A stretch of 64,000 bases of DNA from Alloacidobacterium sp035547425 (GCA_035547425.1 DASZUU010000036.1:93857-157856), one strand, 5' to 3'. Shown: positions 43,910-53,595, counted from the first letter of the stretch. Numbers and translations: made by a program. Notes: a model not told the origin generated them from the sequence alone.

Positions 43910-46900
43910 TGCCATCTTTCGCTCTGAAATATCCATTCTTCATCATCATGATCTGTCTGGTGATTGCCGTTGTCGGTGTCACCAGCATCATCAGTATGCC
44001 GGTTGATCTCTTTCCCCAGATCGATATCCCGGTCGTTGTCGTGGCTACGTTTTACTCCGGAATGCCGCCGCAACAAATTGAAGCAGACATCACTGACACC
44101 TTTGAGCGCTTTTTCACTCTGGGCAGCAATATCGATCACATAGAATCCCGCTCTTTAACCGGCGTCAGCCTTATCAAGATTTACTTCAAGCCCGGCACCG
44201 ACAGGAACGCCGCGCTCAGTAACATCTCAAACCTTGCCATGGCAGACTTGCGGCGCCTGCCACCCGGAACATTGCCTCCCGTCGTGCTTGGCATGAGCGC
44301 GTCCAGCCAGCCCGTATGCCTCGTTACCTTAAAGGGAAAAGGTCTGAGCGAGACAAACCTCAAAGACCTCGCACAGTTCCAGGTCCGCAATCAGATTGCC
44401 AACGTTCCCGGCGCCTCCGTGCCGCAGCCTTTCGGTGGTCGCTATCGCCAGATCATGGTCTACGTCGATCCAGTAAAGCTGGAAGCACACAACATGAGCC
44501 TGATGGATGTAGTCCATGGCGTGAATCAATCGAATCTGATTCTGCCCGCAGGCGACGTGCGCATCGGCCCGAAAGATTTCAATATCTACGCAAACAGCCA
44601 GGTACCGACGCCTGAAGAGATCAATGATCTCCCATTGAAGTCCGTAGGCAATGCATCGGTTATGGTGCGCGACATCGGTCATGCCGAAGACTCCGGCACT
44701 CTGCAGACCAACATAGTTCGTATCGATGGTCAACGTTCTGTTTACATCCCTGTTCTCAAGCAGGGCGGCGACAGCAACACCATCACCATCGTCAATGGCA
44801 TGAAAGCGGCAATCAAGGATCTTGTGGACATCCCTGCCTCCCTCAAGACTGCTGTTGTCTTCGATCAGTCGCTCTTCGTGAAATCAGCATTGAAAAACCT
44901 GATGAATGAAGGCGGCATCGGCTTGATATTGACTGCGCTGATGATCCTGCTTTTTCTCGGAAGCCTGCGTGCCACTTTTGCCGTGTTGCTCTCCATTCCA
45001 CTTTCTGCGCTGGCCGCATTCATCTGCATTAAGGCCGGTGGCGGTTCCATCAATACGATGGTGCTGGCAGGGCTGGCGCTCGCATTTTCACGTCTTATCG
45101 ATAACTCGGTGATCGTCCTCGAAAACATCTTCCGTCACCTCGAAAACGGCGAGTTGCCGGAAGTGGCCGCGGAAGCAGGCGGCAGGGAAGTGCAGCTTGC
45201 CGTACTTGCTGCCACTTTTACTACGGCGATTGTGTTTTTTCCGGTAGCTCTGCTCAGTGGCGTCAGCAAGTACCTTTTCACCGCGCTCGCCCTGAGCGTA
45301 GTCTTCGCCCTCTTTGCCTCATACATGGTGGCGATGACGGTAGTACCGCTCTATTGCGCTAAGTTCATCAAATCAGCGGGTGCCGCGGTACTCGATGTGC
45401 ATGATGAAGCGGTACAGAAGAAGTCGCTCTTTCAAAAGATTGTCAGCGGCTTCAACCACCACTTCCAACGCATGTTGGAAAAATATGTTGTCACCGTCAA
45501 TCGTTCACTCTTGCGGCCGTTGGCAACCACCTTCGCCATTCTCGGAATCGTCTTACTGAGCTTCACGCTCTTTCCATTGCTCGGCAGGTCCTATTTCCCC
45601 CGCACCGATCCCGGCCAGTTTGTCATCAACATCAAGTGCCCAAGCGGAACGCGCATTGAGTTGAGCGATAAATATATCGCGCGCGTTGAGCAGGAAATAC
45701 GAGACGTAATCCCTGCGCACGATCTCGGCATGATTGTCTCAAACATCGGCATCACGCCCGATCTTTCCGCAATTTATACCAGCAACTCTTCCATGGACAC
45801 TGCCTTCGTACAAGTCAGTCTCTCGGAAGATCACAAAACCGGAAGCTATGAATATATGCTTCGCGTTCGTCAAAAATTGGCCGACGACTTGCCTGAATTG
45901 GGAACTTATTTTCAGGCAGGTGGGCTCATCGATTCCGTCATCAATGGTGGTCTACCCGCGCCTCTTGACATCCAGGTAAGCGGCAATGACATGCAGCAGT
46001 CCTATGCCATTGCCACGCAGATTGCCCGGCAGGTCAAGGGTTTGAAAAATGTCAGCGACGTCCTTATTCCGCAGAATCTGCGCTATCCGGGCTTGGAGCT
46101 GAACATTGATCGTCAGCGCGCCAGTCTCATCGGGCTCTCGCCGAAAGAAGTCGTCGACAACGTAATTACAGCCATGACGTCGAACGGCATGATCGCGCCA
46201 AGTTACTGGATAGATCCCAAGACCGGCAACAATTACATGCTCGCCGTGCAATACAACGAAAAGAAAATTGCAGGCATGAGCATGGAAGACTTTAAGCAGA
46301 TTCCTCTCCGTGCACCTGATGGAACGAGCTACACCCCACTGCAGTCTGTTGCCGATATCCACCAAATCAATACACCGACTGAGGTAGATCACTACCAGAT
46401 ACGTCGCGTCGTCGATGTGTATGTAATGCCTTCGACAGAGGCACTGCAGGGGGTCAACCGTGAAGTAGAAAAAATTGTCTCGCAAATTCAGAAACCGAAA
46501 AATACTCGTATCACGGTACGCGGCACCGTTGTCAGTATGAATGAGTCCTTCCTGCGCTTTGGCATTGGTCTCATATTAGCCATTGTGCTGGTCTATCTCA
46601 TCCTGATGGCGCAGTTTGCCTCATTTATCGATCCATTCATTATCCTCATGGCAATCCCTCCGGGATTGTCCGGTGTGCTCATCATTCTGTTGCTCACTCA
46701 GAGCACTCTGAACATCATGTCGCTGATGGGTGTCATCATGATGACCGGTATCGTCGTCTCCAATAGCATTCTCATCGTTGAATTCGCCGGGCATCTGCAT
46801 CACGAAGGGCGTTCCATTGCTGATGCAGTCGTCGAATCATGTAAGCTCCGTCTGCGCCCGATTCTCATGACATCGCTCGCAACGTTGCTTGGCATGATTC

Positions 46901-47067
46901 CAATGGCGCTCGGCCTCGAAGCCGGAAGCGAGCAATATGCGCCGCTGGCCCGTGCCATCATAGGAGGGCTTGCCGTCTCGGTCGTAGTGACTGTCTTCCT
47001 TGTACCTGCTGTGTATTTGCTTGTTCACGGCAGAAAAGAAAACAGAGCTATGGGAGAGGAGGCATAG
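43909..47067 (+). CDS. RND efflux permease (AcrB/HAE-type) with altered proton-relay residues
   Basis: This 1052-residue inner-membrane pump has the two-repeat RND architecture with about twelve helices and two large periplasmic loops. The first repeat includes SMPVDLFPQIDIPVVVV and a TM4 segment reading FSRLIDNSVIVLENIF, where AcrB has two adjacent aspartates; here only Asp398 is kept and residue 399 is Asn. In TM10 the lysine of AcrB (GLSAKNAILIVEFA) is replaced: GIVVSNSILIVEFA, Ser951. The rest, including the late GMIPMALGLEAGSEQYAPLA, is well conserved. It expels compounds using ion gradients; the altered relay suggests different coupling. It overlaps both neighbours by one base. Confidence 0.92.
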   Translation: MPSFALKYPFFIIMICLVIAVVGVTSIISMPVDLFPQIDIPVVVVATFYSGMPPQQIEADITDTFERFFTLGSNIDHIESRSLTGVSLIKIYFKPGTDRNAALSNISNLAMADLRRLPPGTLPPVVLGMSASSQPVCLVTLKGKGLSETNLKDLAQFQVRNQIANVPGASVPQPFGGRYRQIMVYVDPVKLEAHNMSLMDVVHGVNQSNLILPAGDVRIGPKDFNIYANSQVPTPEEINDLPLKSVGNASVMVRDIGHAEDSGTLQTNIVRIDGQRSVYIPVLKQGGDSNTITIVNGMKAAIKDLVDIPASLKTAVVFDQSLFVKSALKNLMNEGGIGLILTALMILLFLGSLRATFAVLLSIPLSALAAFICIKAGGGSINTMVLAGLALAFSRLIDNSVIVLENIFRHLENGELPEVAAEAGGREVQLAVLAATFTTAIVFFPVALLSGVSKYLFTALALSVVFALFASYMVAMTVVPLYCAKFIKSAGAAVLDVHDEAVQKKSLFQKIVSGFNHHFQRMLEKYVVTVNRSLLRPLATTFAILGIVLLSFTLFPLLGRSYFPRTDPGQFVINIKCPSGTRIELSDKYIARVEQEIRDVIPAHDLGMIVSNIGITPDLSAIYTSNSSMDTAFVQVSLSEDHKTGSYEYMLRVRQKLADDLPELGTYFQAGGLIDSVINGGLPAPLDIQVSGNDMQQSYAIATQIARQVKGLKNVSDVLIPQNLRYPGLELNIDRQRASLIGLSPKEVVDNVITAMTSNGMIAPSYWIDPKTGNNYMLAVQYNEKKIAGMSMEDFKQIPLRAPDGTSYTPLQSVADIHQINTPTEVDHYQIRRVVDVYVMPSTEALQGVNREVEKIVSQIQKPKNTRITVRGTVVSMNESFLRFGIGLILAIVLVYLILMAQFASFIDPFIILMAIPPGLSGVLIILLLTQSTLNIMSLMGVIMMTGIVVSNSILIVEFAGHLHHEGRSIADAVVESCKLRLRPILMTSLATLLGMIPMALGLEAGSEQYAPLARAIIGGLAVSVVVTVFLVPAVYLLVHGRKENRAMGEEA

Positions 47068-48470
47068 TGATGACACTCAGCTTCAAGCGAATCCTTTATC
47101 CCGCCGTCAGTGGCATTCTCCTGTCATGCGGAGCTTTCGCGCAAACGAAAGCTCCGCTGTTACCCGACGTCCCGCCGGCGCGCCTGATCGCAGAATCGCA
47201 AATGCCGAAAGCCCCGGTTCAGGCAAATGGAGTAGATGCGCCTCTCCAGCGGCTGACGCGCGTCGAGGCCGAGCAGATGGCCATCAAAAACAATCCGCAC
47301 ATCAGCGTGGGCCGCTTGCTCGCGCTGGCGCAGCACCAGGTAGTCCGTCAGGCAAAAGCAGCTACGCTGCCCACGGCAGAGGGCAATATCACAGCGGTAG
47401 ATGCAGAAGACGGAAGCCGCATCTCGGCAGGCTCACTTACGGCGTCGCGTCTGGTGGAGCATGCGGGCGTGGGTGGCAACTTCAGCCAACTCATTACTGA
47501 CTTTGGCAGAACGAAAAACCTCATAGCCTCTGCCAAATTGCAGGAAAAGGCACAGAACGCAAATGCTCTGGCCACTACGGAAGACATCGTCCTCGCCACC
47601 GATCAGGCTTTTTACAACGCGCTGCAGGCGCAGGCCTTGCTTGGGGTTGCGCAACAGACCGTATCCACTCGTCAGACCACGGAAACACAGGTCAATCAGC
47701 TGACAAAAAACAACCTCAAATCAACGCTCGATCTCAGCTTTGCCGATGTCAATCTGTCGCAGGCAAAGCTGTTGCTTCTCGATGCGCAGAATAACGCTGC
47801 CGCCACCATGGCAGCTCTCGATGCCGTGATGGGCCTCGATCACCAGCTCATTTATGAGCTCTACGATAATCCAGCGCCGCTACAGCCTCCCCCAACCGAT
47901 GTCGAGCAGCTCATCCGGACAGGGCTGCAGCAGCGCCCCGATCTGCAGGCTCTGAGTTATAACCAGGAAGCGGCTCTTAAATATAAGAATGCGCAACGCG
48001 ATCAACTGCTTCCTGCGATCAGCGCCAGGGGAACAGTGGGCACTGTGCCTGTCCGCTCCGATCAGTACTACACCAATAATTGGTGGGGAGCAGTCGGTAT
48101 CAACGTCAACATTCCGATCTTCAATGGATTTCTCTACAATGCGCAGGCAAAGGAAGCATCGATTCGTGAAGAAGCTGCCGGCGAGCAAAGCCGCGATCTT
48201 CGCAATACCATCGTGCGAGATATTCGTACGTCGTGGCTTGCCGCCAATGCTGCATTTCAACGTGTGGCTGTAACAGAAGAGCTGATGAAACAGGCAAATC
48301 TCGCGCTTCAGTTAGCGCAAACACGCTACAAGCTGGGACTAAGTTCAATCGTTGAGTTAAGTCAGGCGGAATTGCAGCAGACAGACGCTGCGATCGGGAA
48401 TACAAATGCGCGTTACCAGTACCGTCTGGCACTGGCAACGCTTAATTATGAAACCGGAGCCACACCCTAA
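47067..48470 (+). CDS. TolC-family outer-membrane efflux channel
   Basis: GTG 47067 overlaps the pump stop; the directly following ATG at 47070, with GGGAGAGGA upstream, may be the real start. The 467-residue protein has a signal peptide (about 1-25, ending FAQ) and the long helical TolC pattern in two halves: VEAEQMAIKNNPHISVGRLLA and, later, LIRTGLQQRPDLQALSYN, each starting an antiparallel helical repeat, with short beta segments between. It forms the trimeric outer-membrane exit duct for the adaptor and pump encoded just upstream. The stop directly abuts the convergent DUF4097 gene. Confidence 0.9.
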   Translation: MMTLSFKRILYPAVSGILLSCGAFAQTKAPLLPDVPPARLIAESQMPKAPVQANGVDAPLQRLTRVEAEQMAIKNNPHISVGRLLALAQHQVVRQAKAATLPTAEGNITAVDAEDGSRISAGSLTASRLVEHAGVGGNFSQLITDFGRTKNLIASAKLQEKAQNANALATTEDIVLATDQAFYNALQAQALLGVAQQTVSTRQTTETQVNQLTKNNLKSTLDLSFADVNLSQAKLLLLDAQNNAAATMAALDAVMGLDHQLIYELYDNPAPLQPPPTDVEQLIRTGLQQRPDLQALSYNQEAALKYKNAQRDQLLPAISARGTVGTVPVRSDQYYTNNWWGAVGINVNIPIFNGFLYNAQAKEASIREEAAGEQSRDLRNTIVRDIRTSWLAANAAFQRVAVTEELMKQANLALQLAQTRYKLGLSSIVELSQAELQQTDAAIGNTNARYQYRLALATLNYETGATP

Positions 48471-49325
48471 TCAGTGGATTCGGATATCGCCGGAACCGGT
48501 TTCGACACGCACGGTTGGCCCGCCGCCATTCACATCGCCCGTGATGTGGTGGCGCTCCAGGCTGCCGTGCATGGTGATCGGTGGATCGCTATGAATGGAG
48601 CCGGAGCCGGTTTCCGCGTCCAGCGAAAAACGAGCGTTGCCGGTGTTTAAAGTAACCGATCCGGAGCCGGTCTGCAGCTTCCAGTTTTGCGTGGGCTGGC
48701 CTTGAACCTCAATATCGCCCGAGCCGGTTTCAGCATATAAATCGCCCTGAACTCCGTTGAGCTGAATCGTTCCGCTGCCGGTTTGCGCTTTCACGCTGGT
48801 CGGCGATTGCAACTGGGCGCGAATATCGCCAGAGCCGGTTTGAAGCATCGTTCGTCCACTTAAACCGGAAGCATCGATCGATCCGGAGCCGCTGTTCAGT
48901 TTAGCCGGACCGCTTAAATCAGAGACATGAACATCGCCCGATCCGCTGCTAGCCGCCAAAATCGTACCTTTCGGCACCGAGATGTCGTAGTCAATGGAAA
49001 TATTTTTGTACTCATCCGAGTGCTTGCCCACATTGATGATGTTTCCCGATTGTTCAATCGGAGGATTGGCAACAACCTGGTGCACCCGCTCTTCCGGCGA
49101 GCCCATATCGATCCAGCTGTTCCATTTCGCTGCATGGACATGGCCGATGATATGGACACTCGAACCCGAGCCGGGCGTAACACGGATGTAACCCGAGCCC
49201 GTGCTGACATTCAGCGTTACATTGCCGTTGGTTTGGAGCGTTTTGTCAAAAGTCCCGTCCGCTGCCAGAAGAGCTGCAGGAGAGAGCAGCAGAGCTGTAA
49301 CTGCGATTGCTTTACGAAGATGCAT
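48471..49325 (-). CDS. Exported DUF4097-type beta-strand-repeat protein
   Basis: This 284-residue protein has a signal peptide (about 1-22, ending LLAA). The mature part consists of short repeats based on TGSGDI/ETGSGSI, appearing about nine times, that would build a beta-solenoid as in the DUF4097 family. The same motif appears as a repeated GAGCCGGTTT-type word in the plus-strand DNA. Function is unknown; proteins of this type often sit beside envelope-stress or efflux genes. It follows the HlyD-like adaptor by 60 bases on the same strand, so both may form an operon. No enzymatic residues are apparent. Confidence 0.85.
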   Translation of the reverse strand: MHLRKAIAVTALLLSPAALLAADGTFDKTLQTNGNVTLNVSTGSGYIRVTPGSGSSVHIIGHVHAAKWNSWIDMGSPEERVHQVVANPPIEQSGNIINVGKHSDEYKNISIDYDISVPKGTILAASSGSGDVHVSDLSGPAKLNSGSGSIDASGLSGRTMLQTGSGDIRAQLQSPTSVKAQTGSGTIQLNGVQGDLYAETGSGDIEVQGQPTQNWKLQTGSGSVTLNTGNARFSLDAETGSGSIHSDPPITMHGSLERHHITGDVNGGGPTVRVETGSGDIRIH

Positions 49326-49385
49326 ATGCGATTCCTTTGCTGAAACGGAAGCTGTTATTTCAGGTAAATATTGGGCACACCTACT

Positions 49386-50588
49386 TTACGACTGTAAGAC
49401 GACCGTGTCTCCCTCTTTTAATCCATCCAGAATTTCCGTCTTGCTGCCGTTGGAAATTCCTACTTTGACCGGAATTTTACGTTGGCCTTCTTTTTGTTTG
49501 GGGTCGGGAACGAAAACGAAGGCATTTTTCTGGTTGTCATACACCAATGCCTGTTCCGGAACCGTAAGCGCATTCTTATGCTCGGTAATTAAAACCTCGG
49601 CATTGGCCGTCATATTAGCCTTCAATTCGCCCGTAGGGTTATCGATCGATACCCGGACCTCAAAGGTGGTCACGTTGTCTTTTTCCACGCCTAAAGGCGC
49701 AATTTTGGTGACTTTACCGTTGAAAGTCTTGTTCGGGAAAGACTCCACGCGAATGCGCGCCGGCTGCCCCAGGTAAACGCTTCCGATATCGGCCTCATCG
49801 ACCTTGCCCTGTACATAGACCTGTGTGGTATCGCCCAGTGTCATCACCAGCGTAGCTGTCGAGCCCAGCACCAGAATCGAGCTGACCGCATCGCCAATTT
49901 CTACGTCCCTCGAGAGCACAACGCCATCCATGGGGGAAACCAGCGTCGTGTAGCTGAGCTGCTCGTTCAACTGGTCCAGGCTTGCCTGCGCTTGTTGCAC
50001 CTGCGCCACCGCTTGCTTCAGCTTTGCCTGGTCTACGCTGATCTGCGCAACCGAGGCATCCCGCTTATTGGCAGCCGCAACATAGTTGCGTTGCGCGTCG
50101 TCAAGCGCCTGTTGCGACACAATGCCGTCGCTCTGCATGGCGCGGTTACGATCATATGTCGATTTGTACATAGGCAGGTCGGGAGCAGCAGCGTTGACCT
50201 TATCCTGATCGATATTCGCCTTATAGGTGATGACATTTGCTTCGGCAGCTGCTAGTTGCGCCTTTTGCGCCGCTACCTGTGCCAGGATTTCCTGCTGGTC
50301 CAGCTGCGCAAGTACCTGTCCTTTATGAACATGCTGATTAATGTCGACAAAAAGCTTTTCGACAATGCCGCTGGCCTTCGATTTCAATTCAACCTTGGTA
50401 ATCGGTTGAATTTTCCCCGTAGCGACAACACTTTTGGCAATATCGCTCCGTGTCGCCTTCGCCAGCTTGCCCGGATCGATCTTGCTTCCGCTGCCGCGAG
50501 CTACTGCGACAACAGCAATCAACACCACAATGACTGCCGGGATAGTCCAGAGCCACCATCTTTTCTTTCGTTTACGTTGCGTTGTCAC
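49386..50588 (-). CDS. MacA/HlyD-like periplasmic adaptor without a partner pump
   Basis: This 400-residue membrane-fusion protein has a basic cytoplasmic tip and a single membrane helix (about 11-29, WWLWTIPAVIVVLIAVVAV). Lipoyl halves (VELKSKASGIVEKLFVDINQ and TTLVSPMDGVVLSRDVEIG) flank a helical hairpin of about 130 residues, and a beta-barrel part follows with EVLITEHKNALTVPEQAL. This is the MacA-type adaptor pattern, normally serving an ABC exporter such as MacB. No macB or TolC lies on this strand nearby. It is transcribed toward the DUF4097 gene and away from the CNNM gene. Confidence 0.88.
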   Translation of the reverse strand: MTTQRKRKKRWWLWTIPAVIVVLIAVVAVARGSGSKIDPGKLAKATRSDIAKSVVATGKIQPITKVELKSKASGIVEKLFVDINQHVHKGQVLAQLDQQEILAQVAAQKAQLAAAEANVITYKANIDQDKVNAAAPDLPMYKSTYDRNRAMQSDGIVSQQALDDAQRNYVAAANKRDASVAQISVDQAKLKQAVAQVQQAQASLDQLNEQLSYTTLVSPMDGVVLSRDVEIGDAVSSILVLGSTATLVMTLGDTTQVYVQGKVDEADIGSVYLGQPARIRVESFPNKTFNGKVTKIAPLGVEKDNVTTFEVRVSIDNPTGELKANMTANAEVLITEHKNALTVPEQALVYDNQKNAFVFVPDPKQKEGQRKIPVKVGISNGSKTEILDGLKEGDTVVLQS

Positions 50589-50704
50589 GCATCACGCTCC
50601 CCGCCGTTGAAACTCCGCCTTTATCCATTAGGCACTTGTCAGCGTGGTATACGAAGACCGTGAGCCGTTAGTTCCATACTGTGAACTGTTAAACTCAGGA
50701 AAAA

Positions 50705-52072
50705 ATGTCTGGATTGCTACTCTTCCGGTTTGTTTCCATCGCTGTGCTGATTCTCGCCAACGGATTCTTTGTTGCGGCGGAGTTCGCGATTGTCAGCGTC
50801 CGCAAAACCCGGGTAGAACAACTGATCGCGCAGCGCAGGCCGGGAGCGCGCACCGTCCGCCGCCTCCAGGAAAACCTCGATGACTTCCTTCCTGCCGTCC
50901 AGTTCGGCGTCACTTTATGCAGCTTGGCTCTCGGCTGGATCGGCGAGCCTGTCGTCGCCGCTATTTTTGAGGAATGGCTGGCTGAGATTCCGCACGCGAC
51001 CGTATATGCCCATCTCATTGCTGTGCCCGTAGCTTTCGCGCTCATTACCTATTTCCATGTTTTGCTCGGGGAACTCGTTCCGAAGTCCCTGACGCTTCGT
51101 AAAGTCGATCAGGTTGCCCTTGGCGTCTCCGGGCCTATGGATGCCTTCATCCGCATCACTCGTCCCGCTGTGCGCCTGCTCAATCGTTCTGCCGCGCTCG
51201 TCCTCAAGCTTTTTCGCGCGCCCATGGTGCATGAGAGCACCGTACACTCCCCAGAAGAGCTGAAGCTGATTGCAACCGCGGCGCGACATGGCGGCATGCT
51301 TCCTGAATTTCAGGAAGCCCTCATCCATCGCGCCGTCGAATTAAACCAGATCACAGCGCGCGAAATCATGACGCCTCGTCAGCGTATTTTTTCCCTGCCA
51401 TCCAACATGCTGATCGAGGCCGCCAGCGCCCGCATCGTCGAAGAACTGCACTCCCGCGTTCCCGTATACGACCCGTCGCGTGGCCCCGACTATATCGTCG
51501 GCGTCGTCTACTCAAAGGATATTTCCCGGCTCATGCACTTCCGCGCTTCGGCCCGCACGCGTTTTGCCGAAGCCCCATTTACTGAACTGCGCCTGCAGCA
51601 GGTCATGCGCGAAGTGCTGGTCGTGCCTGAAACCAAGCCCGTCCTCGACCTTTTGCAGGAATTTCAGCAGCGCCGCCGCCATCTGGCCATTGTCGTCGAC
51701 GAGTTCGGCACCACAGTCGGCCTGGTTACCGTGGAAGATGCCATCGAGCAGCTTGTCGGGGAAGTAGAAGATGAATTCGATATCGCGGCAAAAACAGCGC
51801 TTACCTCCGCCAGCGGCAGCGTAATCCTCGACGGCAGCGTAAACCTGCGTGATCTTGAAACGCAAATGAACTGGCGGCTTCCCCGCGACGGTGGCGTAGA
51901 AACCCTGGCAGGCTTCCTACTGTCGCGTCTTGGCAAAATTCCGAAGGGTGGGGAAGCGGTTGAATTTGAAGGCCGCAAACTTACCATCGCAGAGATGAGC
52001 GGCAATCGCATCAGCAAAGTAGTCGTCCAGAATCTGCAGCCTGAGCCTGTGCAGCCGGAGAAAGCCTCCTGA
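50705..52072 (+). CDS. CNNM/HlyC-type transporter-associated protein (DUF21, CBS pair, CorC_HlyC)
   Basis: This 455-residue protein has an N-terminal DUF21 membrane domain with helices at about 4-25, 60-80, 95-120 and 130-150 and the conserved ANGFFVAAEFAIVSVRKTR. Two CBS domains follow (about 210-330, with TPRQRIFSLP and VVDEFGTTVGLVTVEDAIEQLVGEVEDEFD), then a C-terminal CorC_HlyC domain (about 350-440). Bacterial relatives take part in magnesium or cobalt homeostasis; the older name hemolysin is misleading. The next gene begins in the stop codon (TGATG), so the DppB-like permease is translationally coupled, which is odd for these families. Confidence 0.92.
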   Translation: MSGLLLFRFVSIAVLILANGFFVAAEFAIVSVRKTRVEQLIAQRRPGARTVRRLQENLDDFLPAVQFGVTLCSLALGWIGEPVVAAIFEEWLAEIPHATVYAHLIAVPVAFALITYFHVLLGELVPKSLTLRKVDQVALGVSGPMDAFIRITRPAVRLLNRSAALVLKLFRAPMVHESTVHSPEELKLIATAARHGGMLPEFQEALIHRAVELNQITAREIMTPRQRIFSLPSNMLIEAASARIVEELHSRVPVYDPSRGPDYIVGVVYSKDISRLMHFRASARTRFAEAPFTELRLQQVMREVLVVPETKPVLDLLQEFQQRRRHLAIVVDEFGTTVGLVTVEDAIEQLVGEVEDEFDIAAKTALTSASGSVILDGSVNLRDLETQMNWRLPRDGGVETLAGFLLSRLGKIPKGGEAVEFEGRKLTIAEMSGNRISKVVVQNLQPEPVQPEKAS

Positions 52073-52995
52073 TGCGAATTTTGCGATCGCTGCTCATGCG
52101 ATTGGTGTATACCATTCCGGTCATCTGGCTGGTTGTGTCGCTGGTCTTTCTCCTCATCCACATTGTTCCCGGCGATCCCGTCGAGCAGATGCTCGGTGAA
52201 GGCGCCCGCGCTCAGGACATCGCCGCGCTCCGCCACGCCTACGGCCTCGATATCCCGCTCGGCCGGCAATACATCCGCTATTGGCAAGGCGCTCTGCATG
52301 GCGATCTCGGACGTTCCGTCCGCCTCAACGATTCCGTCACGCATCTCGTTCTTACGCGATATCCCTACACACTGGAATTGACCGCCGCCGCGCTCATCGT
52401 CGCCTTGCTGATGTCGATCCCCGCCGGCATCACCGCCGCATTGCATCGAGGCCGTACGCGAGACAACGTCGTAGGCGTCGTCAGCCTGCTCGGATTATCG
52501 TTCCCCGGCTTTGCCCTCGGCCCTATTCTCATTCTGCTCGTATCCATCAAGCTGGGCTGGCTCCCTGTAAGCGGAGCAGGTAGCATCGACCATCTCATTC
52601 TGCCCGCCATCACCATGGGTAGCGCGCTCGCCGCCATCCTCACTCGCATGGTGCGCACCGCCATGCTCGAAGAGTTAGGCCAGGACTACATCCGCACCGC
52701 CCGTGCCAAGGGCCTTTCCGAACGTGCCGTGGTCTACAAGCACGCCCTCCGCAACGCCATGATCCCCATACTCACGCTGGTCGGCTTGCAATTCGGAGCA
52801 CTATTAGCCGGTGCCATCGTCACCGAAACCATCTTCAGCTGGCCCGGCATCGGGCGCCTCACCGTTTCCGCCATTTCCAATCGAGACTACGCGCTGGTGC
52901 AGGGCTGCATTCTCGCCGTAGGGCTTACATACGTCCTCGTGAACCTGCTCACCGACATTCTCTATATGGTGGTCAACCCGCGCATCCGCAACTAG
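52072..52995 (+). CDS. DppB/OppB-type ABC transporter permease
   Basis: This 307-residue permease has six hydrophobic helices. Family signatures are the N-terminal LLIHIVPGDPVEQMLGEGA and the late EAA loop RTARAKGLSERAVVYKHALRNAMIP, which docks onto the ATPase, followed by ETIFSWPGIGRL. It normally pairs with DppC, two ATPases and a binding protein to import peptides or nickel, but no such genes are in the window; this one is alone behind a CNNM gene (1-base overlap). The stop shares a CTAG palindrome with the stop of the convergent phosphodiesterase gene. Confidence 0.9.
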   Translation: MRILRSLLMRLVYTIPVIWLVVSLVFLLIHIVPGDPVEQMLGEGARAQDIAALRHAYGLDIPLGRQYIRYWQGALHGDLGRSVRLNDSVTHLVLTRYPYTLELTAAALIVALLMSIPAGITAALHRGRTRDNVVGVVSLLGLSFPGFALGPILILLVSIKLGWLPVSGAGSIDHLILPAITMGSALAAILTRMVRTAMLEELGQDYIRTARAKGLSERAVVYKHALRNAMIPILTLVGLQFGALLAGAIVTETIFSWPGIGRLTVSAISNRDYALVQGCILAVGLTYVLVNLLTDILYMVVNPRIRN

Positions 52996-53447
52996 ACGAT
53001 TGTTTGCACAGTAGGTGTAAGAGTCACACCATCAATTTCCAAAAATCCCAGTGAAATCGGCAAAGAAAACCGCCGCGGCCCAGCGCTACCGGGATTGAAA
53101 TAAAAAACGCCCTTTTTGTGCTCGATCAGCGGCTTATGCGAATGCCCGCTGATCACAACCTGTATCCCCGCAGCCAACGGATCGAGATCCAGCGCATGTA
53201 CATCATGCAGCATATAAATGCTGCACCCGCCAAGCTCAACCAACTCAATCGCAGGCAGCCGCGCGCAAGCGCCACCGCGGTCAATGTTCCCGCGAATCGC
53301 CGTCACCGGAGCAATACGGCCCAACTCTTCAAGAATCGTCGCATCCCCCACGTCCCCGGCATGCAGAATATGTTCAACCCCGCGGAGAGCCGCAATAGCT
53401 TCGGGCCGCAGCAACCCATGCGTATCGGAAATGACCCCAATCCTCAT
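52992..53447 (-). CDS. YfcE/MJ0936-family metallophosphoesterase
   Basis: This 151-residue protein has the complete metal-binding signature in order: GVISDTHG (first Asp and His), HAGDVGD, IRGNIDR (GNxD) and VISGHSHKP (GHxH). Enzymes of this group cleave phosphodiesters, for example cyclic nucleotides or small phosphate esters, using two metal ions. A cytoplasmic location is expected, as there is no signal. It converges on dppB with a shared 4-base CTAG in which both stops lie. Substrate unknown. Confidence 0.92.
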   Translation of the reverse strand: MRIGVISDTHGLLRPEAIAALRGVEHILHAGDVGDATILEELGRIAPVTAIRGNIDRGGACARLPAIELVELGGCSIYMLHDVHALDLDPLAAGIQVVISGHSHKPLIEHKKGVFYFNPGSAGPRRFSLPISLGFLEIDGVTLTPTVQTIV

Positions 53448-53478
53448 CCTGCAATCAATCTACCGCAGCCCGGAACCA

Positions 53479-53513
53479 AGGGCGTCCCATCCTGAACCAA
53501 GAGAAGGGTGCGG
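53479..53513. repeat. Degenerate GGGTGCCCCA-type palindrome upstream of coaBC
   Basis: The segment begins GGGCGTCCCATCCT and later has GAAGGGTG, matching the palindrome family described at 57319-57351 with small mismatches (an inserted C and head substitutions). It sits in the divergent gap between the phosphodiesterase and coaBC. Confidence 0.5.
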
Positions 53514-53595
53514 AAGACACCACAATTTCGTACCGCGATTTCCTCAGACTACAATCAAAGCCAACCAATCATGAATCCAGCGTAAAATTTAAAGC

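Noticed and set aside
51664..52446. Minus-strand open frame (260 codons) across the CNNM/dppB junction
   Set aside because: Both plus-strand genes are clear and coupled; the antisense frame is low-complexity and family-free.
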